A stretch of 26,055 nucleotides of DNA from an uncultured Treponema sp. (GCA_937891125.1 CALAEZ010000126.1:1-26055), one strand, 5' to 3'. Numbered from the stretch's first letter, positions 1 through 8,391 are shown. Translations and numbers: made by a program. Notes: generated by a model not told the origin, from the letters alone.

Positions 1-7
1 ACAGCTT

Positions 8-74
8 GTCGGGGGCGAACACTGAGTATTCGCCAAAGGCGAAACTCAGTGTGAGTCCAATACCGCTTCCCGAC
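8..74. repeat. Two-tier inverted repeat / hairpin at window start
   Basis: An inner hairpin pairs ACACTGAGT (19-27) with ACTCAGTGT (44-52), then TTCGCC (29-34) with GGCGAA (38-43) around an AAA loop, with one bulged A at 28. An outer stem pairs GTCGGG (8-13) with CCCGAC (69-74). No T-run follows, so it is not a classical intrinsic terminator. It may be the 3' structure of a gene lying left of the window or a piece of a dispersed palindromic repeat. The structure is read directly; its role is unknown. Confidence 0.6.
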
Positions 75-100
75 GACCTGTCTTTAGCGCACGTGCTTTT

Positions 101-129
101 TTGGTAGCTTCTGCGAAAAAGCGCATAAT
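101..129 (+). promoter_or_regulatory. Candidate promoter TTGGTA-17-CATAAT
   Basis: TTGGTA at 101-106 is followed after exactly 17 bases by CATAAT at 124-129. Transcription would begin near 136. No protein gene follows before the terminator at 243-271, so it would drive only a short RNA. The match is plausible but such matches arise by chance, and nothing else supports it. Confidence 0.35.
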
Positions 130-135
130 GCGGCA

Positions 136-271
136 TATGTATTTTAATGCGTAAAAAACTGACTTCACTGATATACGCAAATGTCATTGTGCGAAAGCTT
201 TGTGTCTGCCTTACAGCGTCTGCCTTACTGTCGGTCTGCAATAGGGGAATAATCTGTTCCCCTGTTTTTTT
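136..271 (+). ncRNA. Possible small RNA of about 135 nt
   Basis: This stretch lies between a candidate promoter (101-129) and a clear intrinsic terminator (243-271), with no convincing coding sequence. It contains an 11-base direct repeat, GTCTGCCTTAC, in two nearby copies between about 201 and 230. A 23-codon open frame starts at 181 and stops inside the terminator stem, but it has no ribosome-binding site. I do not recognise a known RNA family (not tmRNA, SRP RNA or 6S by inspection). Alternatively it is just the 3' untranslated end of a gene outside the window. Confidence 0.25.
243..271 (+). terminator. Intrinsic terminator upstream of PL11
   Basis: AGGGGAA (243-249) pairs with TTCCCCT (257-263) around a 7-base loop and is followed by a run of seven T (265-271). 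This insulates the PL11 gene from transcription entering from the left. Confidence 0.8.
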
Positions 272-305
272 ACCTACATTTTTTTGTTTTTTTCCGTTTT
301 TTTCT

Positions 306-341
306 TTGCTTTCCATGCAGTAACGCTTTATAATGGCGTTA
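306..341 (+). promoter_or_regulatory. PL11 promoter with operator-like inverted repeat over the -10
   Basis: TTGCTT (306-311), a 17-base spacer and a perfect TATAAT (329-334) predict a start near 341 and a leader of about 35 nt. The 6-bp arms TAACGC (321-326) and GCGTTA (336-341) form a perfect inverted repeat whose 9-base centre contains most of the -10 box. A repressor bound there would block RNA polymerase. The upstream region (264-310) is very T-rich. Confidence 0.65.
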
Positions 342-375
342 TATCTAAAATAAGGACGCTACCCAAGGGGGAATG

Positions 376-3300
376 ATGAAAAAATTAGCGCTTATCGGGG
401 CGGCTTTGCTAAGCTGTGCAGGTGGTTCACTGCTTGCAGATACGGCAGAGCTGAAAAAAGACATGGAGCAGATGGTGGCTACGGTCAACGAGGTATTAAA
501 AAAATCTGCTACATTTAATGGGCATCTTGCAGCAATGCAGCAAGCGTATGACGGCTTATTGCTTGATAGCCAAGTGAAGGGCGTCAAAGTCAGCAAGGTG
601 ACCGAAGATGAAATTACCATTTCATGGAAAAAGCTCACAGGAAAAAATGCAATTGGGCTAACCAGTTACCGCATCTACTGGTCGGATAAAAATCTTCCTA
701 CATCAAAATATGCACTGCTTGCAGAAGTGGGGGCTGATGAGTCTTCTTACACATGGGCTCATCATTCATTGCGAAACTACTATTTCAAAGTAAGCGCTGT
801 TTTTGAAAAGGAAACACAGCTTTCTGTACCTGCAAAATCAGGAATCAAGGCAGAGCAGAAAATTGCACTTGAAAAGCTTAATCGCGGACTTGTCGCCTTT
901 ACGGTAAAGGGCGGCGTGTTTTTAAGCTGGCGACTCTTTGCTGATGAGGTAACTGGCTACAGCGACACGGGGCTTACAGGCGCCAATTTTGATGTGTACC
1001 GCGGAAAAGAAAAAATTGCGACGGTCACTGACAGCACAAACTTTTTTGACAAGGGCGCAAAGGCGGGCGAAAGCTATGCTGTTGTTGCCACTTCGGGCGC
1101 ATACAAGGGCGTACGGGCGGAAGCAAAAGTAGCAACGGGCGCAAATTACATTGATGTGCCGGTACAAAAGCCTGAGGCAATTGCACTTCCGAAAGACATG
1201 GTGCTGACGGGAAATCTTAATTACGATTACGTGCCAGAAGATACGTCAATTGGTGATGTTGACGGCGACGGCGAATATGAGCTCATTATTCGCTGGGAGC
1301 CGACAAACTGCAAGGACGTTTCTCATCGTGGCTTTACGGGAAAAGCCTACTTTGACTGCTACAAGCTTGACGGCACTCTGCTGTGGCGCGTTGACTTAGG
1401 ACGGAACCTGCGTGCCGGCAGCCACTACAACTGTTTTGCAGTTGCTGACGTCAATCAGGACGGAAAAGCAGAGTTTGCTGTTCTGACAGCGCCTGGCACA
1501 AAAGTTACCATTTTTAACAAAGATGGCTCTGTTAAGAGCGAAAAATACATTTCAATTCCAGCAGAAGACAAGGCTGCCGGCGTTACCGATGACAGCCTGT
1601 ACGTGATGAGCGCTCCTGAATACAAGGCGTTCATGGCAGAAGAAATCATGCACTGGGGTGACTGGGAAAATGAGTTCTGGAAGCGCTCTTCGTCAGATGA
1701 AACCTTTGCGCTTGCAACAAAAGCACGCAGTAAGTGGGACAAAAACATCGAAAATCTGTGGGATTACATGTATGTCGAGCGCAAGCAGAAGGCGCCTGCC
1801 CAGCTTGTCGGACATGACGGTCCGTATACACGTGAAGAAGCCGAAAAGCTTGTTGACCATTTCTACAAAGTGGTTGCCATGCACAAGGAGCCAAACCGCA
1901 ATATTCTTGATGAATATGAAGGCTTTATTGTAAGTGGCCCGCAGTACATTTCAGTGTTTGCTGGCGACGGAACTGAGCTTGATACAAAAAAAGCCCGCTA
2001 TCCGCGTGAAGATGACGGTCTTATTTGGGGAGACTTCCAGTGGATTCGCATTGAACCAGCTAACAGAAGCGAGCGCCACAATGTTGGTGCTGCCTACTTG
2101 GACGGAAAAAAGCCGTATTTTGTTTTTGCAAATGGCTACTACACGCGCGCTACTATTGCAACGTATACATTGGACGAACATAATAAGATTCAGGATTACT
2201 GGGGCATTGATTCTGGCTTTGTTGAAATGACAAATCCATTCTTCTGGATGCCTGGTACTGATGATACGGGACTTGGTAACATTCCTGAGAGTGCGTATTT
2301 TGCCGGTCAGGGGGATCACAGCATTAGTTTTGCCGATGTTGATGGCGATGGCTGTCAGGAAATCATTTATGGTGGCGCTATTGTCGACAATGACGGCACC
2401 CTGTATTCAAGTGCAGTGGCAGCTCGCCCAGGTGATGGAGCGGTCGTGCGCTTTGGTCACGGAGACGCACAGCATGTAACGGATATCGACCCGGACTACC
2501 CAGGTCTTGAGATATTTGCCTGCTATGAAGGCGGCCGGGGTGTTCCGTTTGGCACTGCAATGCGCACCGCTTATGATAAAAAGACAACCGTTTTGTTTGG
2601 TGACTACAGCGGTAAGGATACCGGACGCTGCATGGTTGGCGATTTATTCCCGCAGTACCGCGGTCTTGAAACATGGGGTTTTGTCAATCGTCAGGCAAAC
2701 GGTAAGATTTTTGACGGCTTTACGATTGGAACAAATCAAAATATTCGCTGGGCTGCCGACCTGTCAACGTCAATCTATACGAATGACATCGTGGGCTTGA
2801 AAAAAGATGGCAGCGCCTACACGCAGCTTGCTGCCAGTGCAGAGGAAACAACCTCTAACAACGGTACGAAGGGGTGCGCTTGTTTGATTGCAGACATTTT
2901 TGGTGACTGGCGTGAGGAGCTGATTGTCCGAAAGGTTGATGGCAGCGCGATTCGTATTTACAGCAATACCGATGTGACCGACCATAAGCTGTATACGCTT
3001 ATGCATAATCCGCAGTATCGTGCGCAGCTTACTGCTCAGCAGAGCGCGTACAATCAGCCGTCATATCCGGATTTCTATCTGGCAACAGACACCGATTGGG
3101 AATACGTGTGGGTGCCGAACGTCGTACAAGATAAGCTGAAAGACAGCCGCAAAAATAAGACGAAAGCTGGAAAAGTCGCGCGCTCTTCTCTCCCGGCATT
3201 CCCTGATGAAGCGCAGAAGGCAGGCTTGGCAGAAGATGACCGAGTAAAGGCATTGAGAACGGCAAGCACCGCACTTGCATTTAAGGCGCAGGCGCTTGGA

Positions 3301-4029
3301 GAAACGCTTGATGCGGCTTCTATTGCCTACATCAAAAACATCTGCGCAGCCATTGAAGGCTTAGAGGGCAAAGCTTTTGTTGACACGGCAAGCGCAAAGC
3401 AATTCTTTACCGAGGCGCATGAAGCTTCAATGGCAGACTACTCTGCAGCGTCTGTCAATGAGCTTTCTTGTGCCATGCAGGAAGCAGCCGACGATGTTTC
3501 GTTCTTTGAGACTGCTCCAGAAAAGCTTGCAACGCTGAAAACAGCGCTTGAAAAGCATATAGCTGCAGTTACAGCTGTTCCTGAGTTCTATACGCTGTAT
3601 CTGGATTTAGCAATGCGTGGCGGCGCAAAATCTGACGGCTATGTGACACTCTACGGCGATGACCCGGCAAGCGTGTATGCAGCAGGAAAGCAGTATGGCT
3701 TTGAACGCCCCGCCGGCGGCAGAAACCGCGGGGATGGCGACCCTGTCTACATGAACTTTGTCATGGATAATACGCTGTATGTGAATATTCCCGCCGCGGG
3801 CACCTATTCGCTTGCCTTAATCTATGGCGACGCGGTTGCTGCAAATACCACAAACGGAAAGGTGTTATTTAATGACAAGGAAGTCGGCTTGTTTGGCGGT
3901 AAGACGCCGCTTGGCGAGTTTGGACAGAGCGCTGTTGTGTTTACCGCAGACGCTGCCGGCACGCTGAAGATGCAGTTCGGCGGTCGCCTGAATGCAGTTC
4001 GTATTGAACAGATTGTGCCGATACAGTAA
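376..4029 (+). CDS. Rhamnogalacturonan lyase, PL11 family, secreted multidomain
   Basis: Endo- or exo-acting lyase predicted to cleave the rhamnose-galacturonate backbone of rhamnogalacturonan I by beta-elimination outside the cytoplasm. The N-terminus is a signal peptide: a Lys pair, a hydrophobic run, then either an LLSC lipobox-like site or a signal peptidase I site at LLA-D. A fibronectin type III domain covers about residues 69-155. The PL11 core runs from about 168 to 920, with FG-GAP-like calcium loops DVDGDGEYE (295-303), DVNQDGKAE (359-367) and DVDGDGCQE (about 656), and the RFGHGDAQHV and GRCMVGDLFP segments typical of YesW-like enzymes. It is about 1,217 residues, roughly twice YesW. 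An insertion of about 110 residues sits at 405-515. A helical linker and a galactose-binding-like domain (about 1075-1218) close the protein. Of two adjacent ATGs (373, 376), 376 is better spaced from the GGGGG ribosome site ending at 371. Confidence 0.93.
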   Translation: MKKLALIGAALLSCAGGSLLADTAELKKDMEQMVATVNEVLKKSATFNGHLAAMQQAYDGLLLDSQVKGVKVSKVTEDEITISWKKLTGKNAIGLTSYRIYWSDKNLPTSKYALLAEVGADESSYTWAHHSLRNYYFKVSAVFEKETQLSVPAKSGIKAEQKIALEKLNRGLVAFTVKGGVFLSWRLFADEVTGYSDTGLTGANFDVYRGKEKIATVTDSTNFFDKGAKAGESYAVVATSGAYKGVRAEAKVATGANYIDVPVQKPEAIALPKDMVLTGNLNYDYVPEDTSIGDVDGDGEYELIIRWEPTNCKDVSHRGFTGKAYFDCYKLDGTLLWRVDLGRNLRAGSHYNCFAVADVNQDGKAEFAVLTAPGTKVTIFNKDGSVKSEKYISIPAEDKAAGVTDDSLYVMSAPEYKAFMAEEIMHWGDWENEFWKRSSSDETFALATKARSKWDKNIENLWDYMYVERKQKAPAQLVGHDGPYTREEAEKLVDHFYKVVAMHKEPNRNILDEYEGFIVSGPQYISVFAGDGTELDTKKARYPREDDGLIWGDFQWIRIEPANRSERHNVGAAYLDGKKPYFVFANGYYTRATIATYTLDEHNKIQDYWGIDSGFVEMTNPFFWMPGTDDTGLGNIPESAYFAGQGDHSISFADVDGDGCQEIIYGGAIVDNDGTLYSSAVAARPGDGAVVRFGHGDAQHVTDIDPDYPGLEIFACYEGGRGVPFGTAMRTAYDKKTTVLFGDYSGKDTGRCMVGDLFPQYRGLETWGFVNRQANGKIFDGFTIGTNQNIRWAADLSTSIYTNDIVGLKKDGSAYTQLAASAEETTSNNGTKGCACLIADIFGDWREELIVRKVDGSAIRIYSNTDVTDHKLYTLMHNPQYRAQLTAQQSAYNQPSYPDFYLATDTDWEYVWVPNVVQDKLKDSRKNKTKAGKVARSSLPAFPDEAQKAGLAEDDRVKALRTASTALAFKAQALGETLDAASIAYIKNICAAIEGLEGKAFVDTASAKQFFTEAHEASMADYSAASVNELSCAMQEAADDVSFFETAPEKLATLKTALEKHIAAVTAVPEFYTLYLDLAMRGGAKSDGYVTLYGDDPASVYAAGKQYGFERPAGGRNRGDGDPVYMNFVMDNTLYVNIPAAGTYSLALIYGDAVAANTTNGKVLFNDKEVGLFGGKTPLGEFGQSAVVFTADAAGTLKMQFGGRLNAVRIEQIVPIQ

Positions 4030-4047
4030 CGCATAGCAGTATATGCT

Positions 4048-4083
4048 AAAAAGCTGGAGTCAGAGTGGCTCCAGCTTTTTTTT
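4048..4083. terminator. Bidirectional intrinsic terminator
   Basis: AAGCTGGAG (4051-4059) pairs with CTCCAGCTT (4069-4077) around a 9-base loop. T residues continue to 4083 on the + strand, and the A-run at 4048-4052 gives a T-run on the - strand. It therefore serves both the PL11 gene and the convergent GH42-GH115 operon. Confidence 0.9.
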
Positions 4084-4117
4084 GCGGCTTGTGAGCAAAT
4101 GCGGCTGCCTGCCGCCG

Positions 4118-6187
4118 TTACGCCTCGAAGCGTGCTTTCATCGCCTGATACAGCTCGTCATCGTCGAGGCGATTTTCCCACAAAAGCAGCGTAACCACAT
4201 TTCTGTCAGCATCGCTATAGGTAAATTCGCGCTGCCAGCGGTAAAAATCAGGCCCGTCGCCTTGGTTACGGACGTACGCCATAAAAGCGCCTGCAAGCCG
4301 CGCACTCGTTTTCAGGTCAGAAAAGCAGTCGTTTGCATAAAAGCCGCGCCATTTTCCGTGTTCGCGCTCTCGCATAGCTTCGTTTGCATGCGTAAACGCG
4401 TCCTTTGCTTTTCCTGCAAGGTAAAACGCCTGCTTGTAATCGGCAGAAAAAGCGTGCAAAAGCGCCTGCATGGCAAACGCCGCTCCCGTATAGCAGTATT
4501 CGTGAAGGCGTACCTGCAGTAACAGCGAATCTTCTAGCAGTGTCTTTGCTGCAAGCAGCTTCTTGTCGCTGTCTGCTTTAAGCAAAAATGTGCAGCCTTC
4601 TGCTCGTATGCGCAAGGTGTGGTAGCGTTCTGCAGCCTCCTGCGCCACGTTACTGAATGCTTCTGCCTGCTCTTTGAGCGAGTGCGCGTCGAAGGCCCAG
4701 AACATGTTCTTTGCAGGCTCAGCAGCATTTTTCATGTACTGCGAGAGCAGGTTGCGGGTGCCATAGTTACTGAACTGCTCGCCAGCCCTGTCATCCTCGT
4801 TCGGCCCATACTGCGGCGCACAGTCTGCATACGCAGAAATAAGCTCAGCAACAGCTTTTTTTGCCACTTCCCCATAATAGCGCTCGGCGTAGCGTGTGCG
4901 GTGCTGCGTGCAGATGGCTTCTGCGGTGGCCGCCGTACAGCCGTTATTCCAAAGCTCTGCAATCAAATCAAGAAAGTAGACATGCGGTTTGATGTTTGAG
5001 CAGTTGATAATCCAGTAGTCGCTTCCGCCGTTTTCAAGCACGGCTGCCAGCTCCCTGCATACCATTTCAGCTGGGCAAGAAAGCATGGTCAGGTGATTTG
5101 CCGCCTGCAGGTCAAAAAAGGACACATGGTAATAAATGCCTTTGCGGCTCTTGTAGTCCTTTTCTGGCATGGACGGCACGCGCGGATTGTGGTTTCCCTG
5201 CCGGCGCGAGACCATTTTCCCAAAGCCGTTGTCAGCCCAAATTTTTATAATCTCATCGGGAAGCGAAAGACAGCCTTTCTGATACAGCTCCATAACTTCG
5301 CCGTATAGATTGGTGCAACAGACGGCGTCAGGCACTGCTTCCTTCACAAAATCGTACTGCATTTTTATTAAGCTACTGACAAGTGCGCCGCGTTTTTCAT
5401 CGGTGTCGTAGCTCGGGTCGTTGTGCCAGAACGGATAGTCGCCCTGACCGCGGAATCCGAGGTTCCAGATGACGTTCGTGTCTTTCTGTTCCGCAATGCT
5501 TTCGCGCCACAGCTGGTGAAAAACTTCAGGGTGCAGCGCATACGACGGCTCAAGGTCAGGGCGAGCGCGTATGAACATTTCAGCGCCCAGCGGCTCTGCG
5601 TGGTGGTGGGTGATGTACAGCCCACGGCTTGCAGCAAGCGAGCGGTAGAGACGGCTGTTTCGGTCGGTTCCCGGAATAACCATGTTGCCGCCAGAACGAA
5701 GCAACGCTTCAAATGCCATAATCCAGGGAAGGTCGCTTCTGCCTTCTACCTGCCACTTGTCAATCAGAATCTCGTCATTGATAAACCAGCCGCGGTAGCG
5801 CACTGCTGCTCTCGTGCTTTCGTAGCGGTAGCCTTGCGAAACCGGAATTGTCGGACGGGCTGTAAAGGGCTGGTCATTCCAGAACCAAAAATTGCTCACG
5901 CCCAGCAGCTCGCGGCTTATGTGGTATAGACCGTAGATGAATCCTAAATCGTCGGATGCGGAAAGTAAAAGCTCGCTTTCGTCGGAAGAAAGCTGTATGG
6001 AAAACTGCTCGCTTTCGTGCGGTGTTTTTTTGAGACAGATGTGCAGCGGCTTTTCATCGGTCTGCTCCCCGCTACAGACTTTCTGCAGGTCGCGGATGAC
6101 GTCAGCTCGAGCTGCCAGTACGGCACCGCTTGCTTTAATTCCGTCAATGTGGTCAGAAATGCGTGTTTCTTGCGTTATACAAGACAT
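4118..6187 (-). CDS. GH115-family glycoside hydrolase (probable alpha-glucuronidase)
   Basis: GH115 enzymes remove (4-O-methyl-)glucuronic acid from the side chains of glucuronoxylan or arabinogalactan. Family hallmarks are visible: GLYHISRELLGV followed by FWFWNDQP and RPTIPV (about 86-115), then RGWFINDE (132-139) with the conserved acidic residue E139, a GFRGQGD segment, WADNGFGKM, and GIYYHVSF followed by NHLTML. The last motif is degenerate compared with the usual YYHxDYVG pattern, so substrate or activity may have shifted. At 689 residues without a signal peptide it lacks the secretion and C-terminal accessory parts of many GH115 proteins, which implies action on imported oligosaccharides. 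The start has a good AGGAG site at 6195-6199. It lies 15 bases after the GH42 stop, so the two are co-transcribed. In this locus, a role on glucuronosylated side chains of pectin or arabinogalactan is possible but inferred. Confidence 0.8.
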   Translation of the reverse strand: MSCITQETRISDHIDGIKASGAVLAARADVIRDLQKVCSGEQTDEKPLHICLKKTPHESEQFSIQLSSDESELLLSASDDLGFIYGLYHISRELLGVSNFWFWNDQPFTARPTIPVSQGYRYESTRAAVRYRGWFINDEILIDKWQVEGRSDLPWIMAFEALLRSGGNMVIPGTDRNSRLYRSLAASRGLYITHHHAEPLGAEMFIRARPDLEPSYALHPEVFHQLWRESIAEQKDTNVIWNLGFRGQGDYPFWHNDPSYDTDEKRGALVSSLIKMQYDFVKEAVPDAVCCTNLYGEVMELYQKGCLSLPDEIIKIWADNGFGKMVSRRQGNHNPRVPSMPEKDYKSRKGIYYHVSFFDLQAANHLTMLSCPAEMVCRELAAVLENGGSDYWIINCSNIKPHVYFLDLIAELWNNGCTAATAEAICTQHRTRYAERYYGEVAKKAVAELISAYADCAPQYGPNEDDRAGEQFSNYGTRNLLSQYMKNAAEPAKNMFWAFDAHSLKEQAEAFSNVAQEAAERYHTLRIRAEGCTFLLKADSDKKLLAAKTLLEDSLLLQVRLHEYCYTGAAFAMQALLHAFSADYKQAFYLAGKAKDAFTHANEAMREREHGKWRGFYANDCFSDLKTSARLAGAFMAYVRNQGDGPDFYRWQREFTYSDADRNVVTLLLWENRLDDDELYQAMKARFEA

Positions 6188-6202
6188 ATATTTTCTCCTA
6201 TG

Positions 6203-8308
6203 CTATTTTATATCTTGCTGTAAGATTAGCACGCCATACGGAGGAAGTACAACGCTTTCGCCAGCTTTTTCTGCATACATCGCAGCTGTCTCGGCGTTTT
6301 TTAGCGGCACGTGCAGCTGCATCTGCTGGCTTTGCGCGCTAAAGTTGAGTACAACAAAAAAGCGCGTCCCGTTTTTGCTTCGCACGCAGAGCTCACAGTC
6401 TGCCGGCAGCTGCAGCAGCTGCTGGTAGGGGCTAGCGGCACCACAGTAGCTCAGAAAGGCCTGGGTGTTTTCCCGGGTGAAGGTTCCGCCAAAGTGAATG
6501 ACGCGGCCTTTTCCCCTCAGGCTTTCCACGGCGGCCGGCTCTCCCTTGTAGTAGTTTCCGCTGTAGCGGGCGATAACCCGGCTTTCCTGCCTTTTACCCG
6601 GCTCCTGGCTTTCTGTTACTGCCAGTATGTCGTTAAAAATGCCTGAATCCAGACTCTTCCCGGCAAAATCCATGGGGACCTGGCCATCTGCCGGCCCCAC
6701 AAGGGTATAGTCTTCTACGCTGGTTCCCGTCAGAGAAGCAAGGAGCCCCGGCATGGCTCTGGTGACACAGTGGCCCCGCTCATCTTTCATGCCGCTGCGG
6801 GCGCCGATAATGAGGGTGCCGCCAGATGCTACATAGGCTGAAAGCAGGTCTACCTCTTCCTGGCTGATGATATAGGGGTGGGGGTAGATGAGCAGCTTGT
6901 AGCGGCTCAGTTCTTCCAGACTGGTCTGCCTGTTGATAAAGCAGAAATCAAGTGGCGTATGGGAAAGCTGGCAGGCAACGAAGATTTCATCTTCGCTTTC
7001 GTAGTGGAGCTTACCGTGGCTCAAGTCGGTGCGGGCGTCCCAGAGATTGTCGTAATCCCGGAGCAGGGCAACGTCTGCCACAAAGCGGCTACCGGTCAGG
7101 CTGGCTTTTTTTTCCAGCAGCGCCAGGCGCCGGGAAAGGGCGCTTACTTCGGCCAGTTTGCGGTTATCCCGGCTGTCATAGTCTAAAATGCCCAGCCAGT
7201 ACATTTCCGTGCCAAAGGTGGCGCTTCTCCAGCGGAAAAAGCTTACGTAGTCGGCGCCATGGGCAATGCTCTGGAAGGCCCAGAGGGTGAGCTGACCGGG
7301 CTTAGGAACGGGAGATGGAAGTCCCACGTTCCAGCCTTGGGAGCCAACCTGCTGCTCCATAATGCCGAAATGGGGGCAGATGGAGCGGACTTCCGTCAGG
7401 TTCCGGCTCCAGCGGCGGTCCCGCAGGCGCCTGTCGTTAAGGGGGTCGTTTCCCATGGCGTAAGCAAAGTTGGGGTAGCTGTCGTACATGTAAATGTCCA
7501 GCGCCTGGTCGGTCAGGCGGCAGTTGTCGATATTGGCGAACATGCCGTTGGTGGTGATAAAATCCCCGGGCTTTTTGTAGCGGGCGATGATGTCTGCCTG
7601 CATCTTGCAGAAGCTGATGGCGCTTTCTGAAATAAAGCGGCTGTAGTCCAGCTGCTGGTGGGGATTGGTCGAGCCGTTTACCGTTACCCGGGGAACGTAG
7701 ACCTGGCTCCAGTCGGTGTAGTTTTGGTTCCAGAAGGCCGTGCCCCAGGCTTCGTTCAGCGCTTCCAGGCTGCCGTAGCGTTTCTGCAGGAAACGGCGGA
7801 AGGCCTGGCTGTCTGCAGGGGAGTAAAACTCGTCAACCTCGCAGTTCAGCTCATTGTCAATCTGCCAGCCGATGATGCAGGGGCGGCCGGCGTAGTGCTC
7901 CGCCAGCTTTTCTACAATGCGGGCGGAAAGTTCCCGGTATTTGGGGGAATTGTAATTGTAGTGCCGCCTCATGCCGTGGCGGAAGGGCACACCGTCCTTG
8001 CGGCAGTTCAGCACCTCCGGGTAGCGCTCGGTAAGCCAGGCGGGAGGCGTGGCAGTAGGCGTGGAGAAAATGACTTTCATTCCCTCCTGCTCTGCCAAAT
8101 CCAGAAAGCTGTCGAAAAAATCGAAGGTGAATACGCCTTCTTCCTGCTCCGTTTTGCTCCAGGCAAATTCTGCTATGCGGATGGAGCTGATTCCAGCAGT
8201 TTTCATCCGCTCCAAATCACTTTGCCACAGGCTTTTATCCCATTGTTCAGGGTAATAACAGGTTCCCAGTGCAAGGTGGTCGAATTGAAAGGTCTGTTTT
8301 TTTCTCAT
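6203..8308 (-). CDS. GH42 beta-galactosidase
   Basis: Cytoplasmic hydrolase releasing galactose from beta-galactosides, here plausibly galactan or rhamnogalacturonan side-chain fragments. The (beta/alpha)8 domain starts with LALGTCYYPEQW (12-23). The catalytic acid/base is E153 in WQIDNEL, and the nucleophile is E318 in FGIMEQQ. The trimerisation and beta-sandwich domains typical of GH42 follow, and the 701-residue length is normal. There is no signal peptide. No Shine-Dalgarno site precedes the ATG; a well-spaced promoter ends 6 bases before it, so the mRNA is predicted leaderless. The gene stands out in composition: between roughly 6,420 and 8,100 it is rich in CGG and AGG arginine, CCC proline and CTG leucine codons, while its last 60 or so codons and the adjoining GH115 gene use mostly CGC and CCG. 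This suggests transfer or recombination. Confidence 0.93.
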   Translation of the reverse strand: MRKKQTFQFDHLALGTCYYPEQWDKSLWQSDLERMKTAGISSIRIAEFAWSKTEQEEGVFTFDFFDSFLDLAEQEGMKVIFSTPTATPPAWLTERYPEVLNCRKDGVPFRHGMRRHYNYNSPKYRELSARIVEKLAEHYAGRPCIIGWQIDNELNCEVDEFYSPADSQAFRRFLQKRYGSLEALNEAWGTAFWNQNYTDWSQVYVPRVTVNGSTNPHQQLDYSRFISESAISFCKMQADIIARYKKPGDFITTNGMFANIDNCRLTDQALDIYMYDSYPNFAYAMGNDPLNDRRLRDRRWSRNLTEVRSICPHFGIMEQQVGSQGWNVGLPSPVPKPGQLTLWAFQSIAHGADYVSFFRWRSATFGTEMYWLGILDYDSRDNRKLAEVSALSRRLALLEKKASLTGSRFVADVALLRDYDNLWDARTDLSHGKLHYESEDEIFVACQLSHTPLDFCFINRQTSLEELSRYKLLIYPHPYIISQEEVDLLSAYVASGGTLIIGARSGMKDERGHCVTRAMPGLLASLTGTSVEDYTLVGPADGQVPMDFAGKSLDSGIFNDILAVTESQEPGKRQESRVIARYSGNYYKGEPAAVESLRGKGRVIHFGGTFTRENTQAFLSYCGAASPYQQLLQLPADCELCVRSKNGTRFFVVLNFSAQSQQMQLHVPLKNAETAAMYAEKAGESVVLPPYGVLILQQDIK

Positions 8309-8314
8309 GGGGGC

Positions 8315-8343
8315 AGTATAGAAAAAAAACGGGCGACAGGCAA
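8315..8343 (-). promoter_or_regulatory. GH42 promoter, predicted leaderless start
   Basis: On the minus strand TTGCCT (8343-8338), 17 bases, then TATACT (8320-8315). Six bases (GCCCCC) separate the -10 box from the ATG at 8308, so the expected +1 is the A of ATG. No purine-rich ribosome site is present. Confidence 0.65.
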
Positions 8344-8352
8344 GTAAAATAC

Positions 8353-8366
8353 TGTAACCGGTTTCA
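8353..8366. promoter_or_regulatory. LacI-family-like operator upstream of GH42
   Basis: TGTAACCGGTTTCA is a 14-bp near-perfect palindrome with a central CG, the shape bound by LacI/CcpA-family regulators. One base pair departs from symmetry. It sits about 10 bp upstream of the GH42 -35 box. No LacI gene is in the window, so the regulator is unknown. Confidence 0.5.
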
Positions 8367-8391
8367 ATAATATTTTTGCAAAAACAGTCAA

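Noticed and set aside
181..252. A 23-codon open frame before the PL11 gene
   Set aside because: It has no ribosome site, and its stop lies in the terminator stem. It is short enough to be chance.
7658..8347. A 229-codon open frame on the + strand opposite the GH42 gene
   Set aside because: It is the antisense of a clear GH42 catalytic domain; long antisense frames are expected in GC-rich coding sequence, and the protein has no recognisable features.
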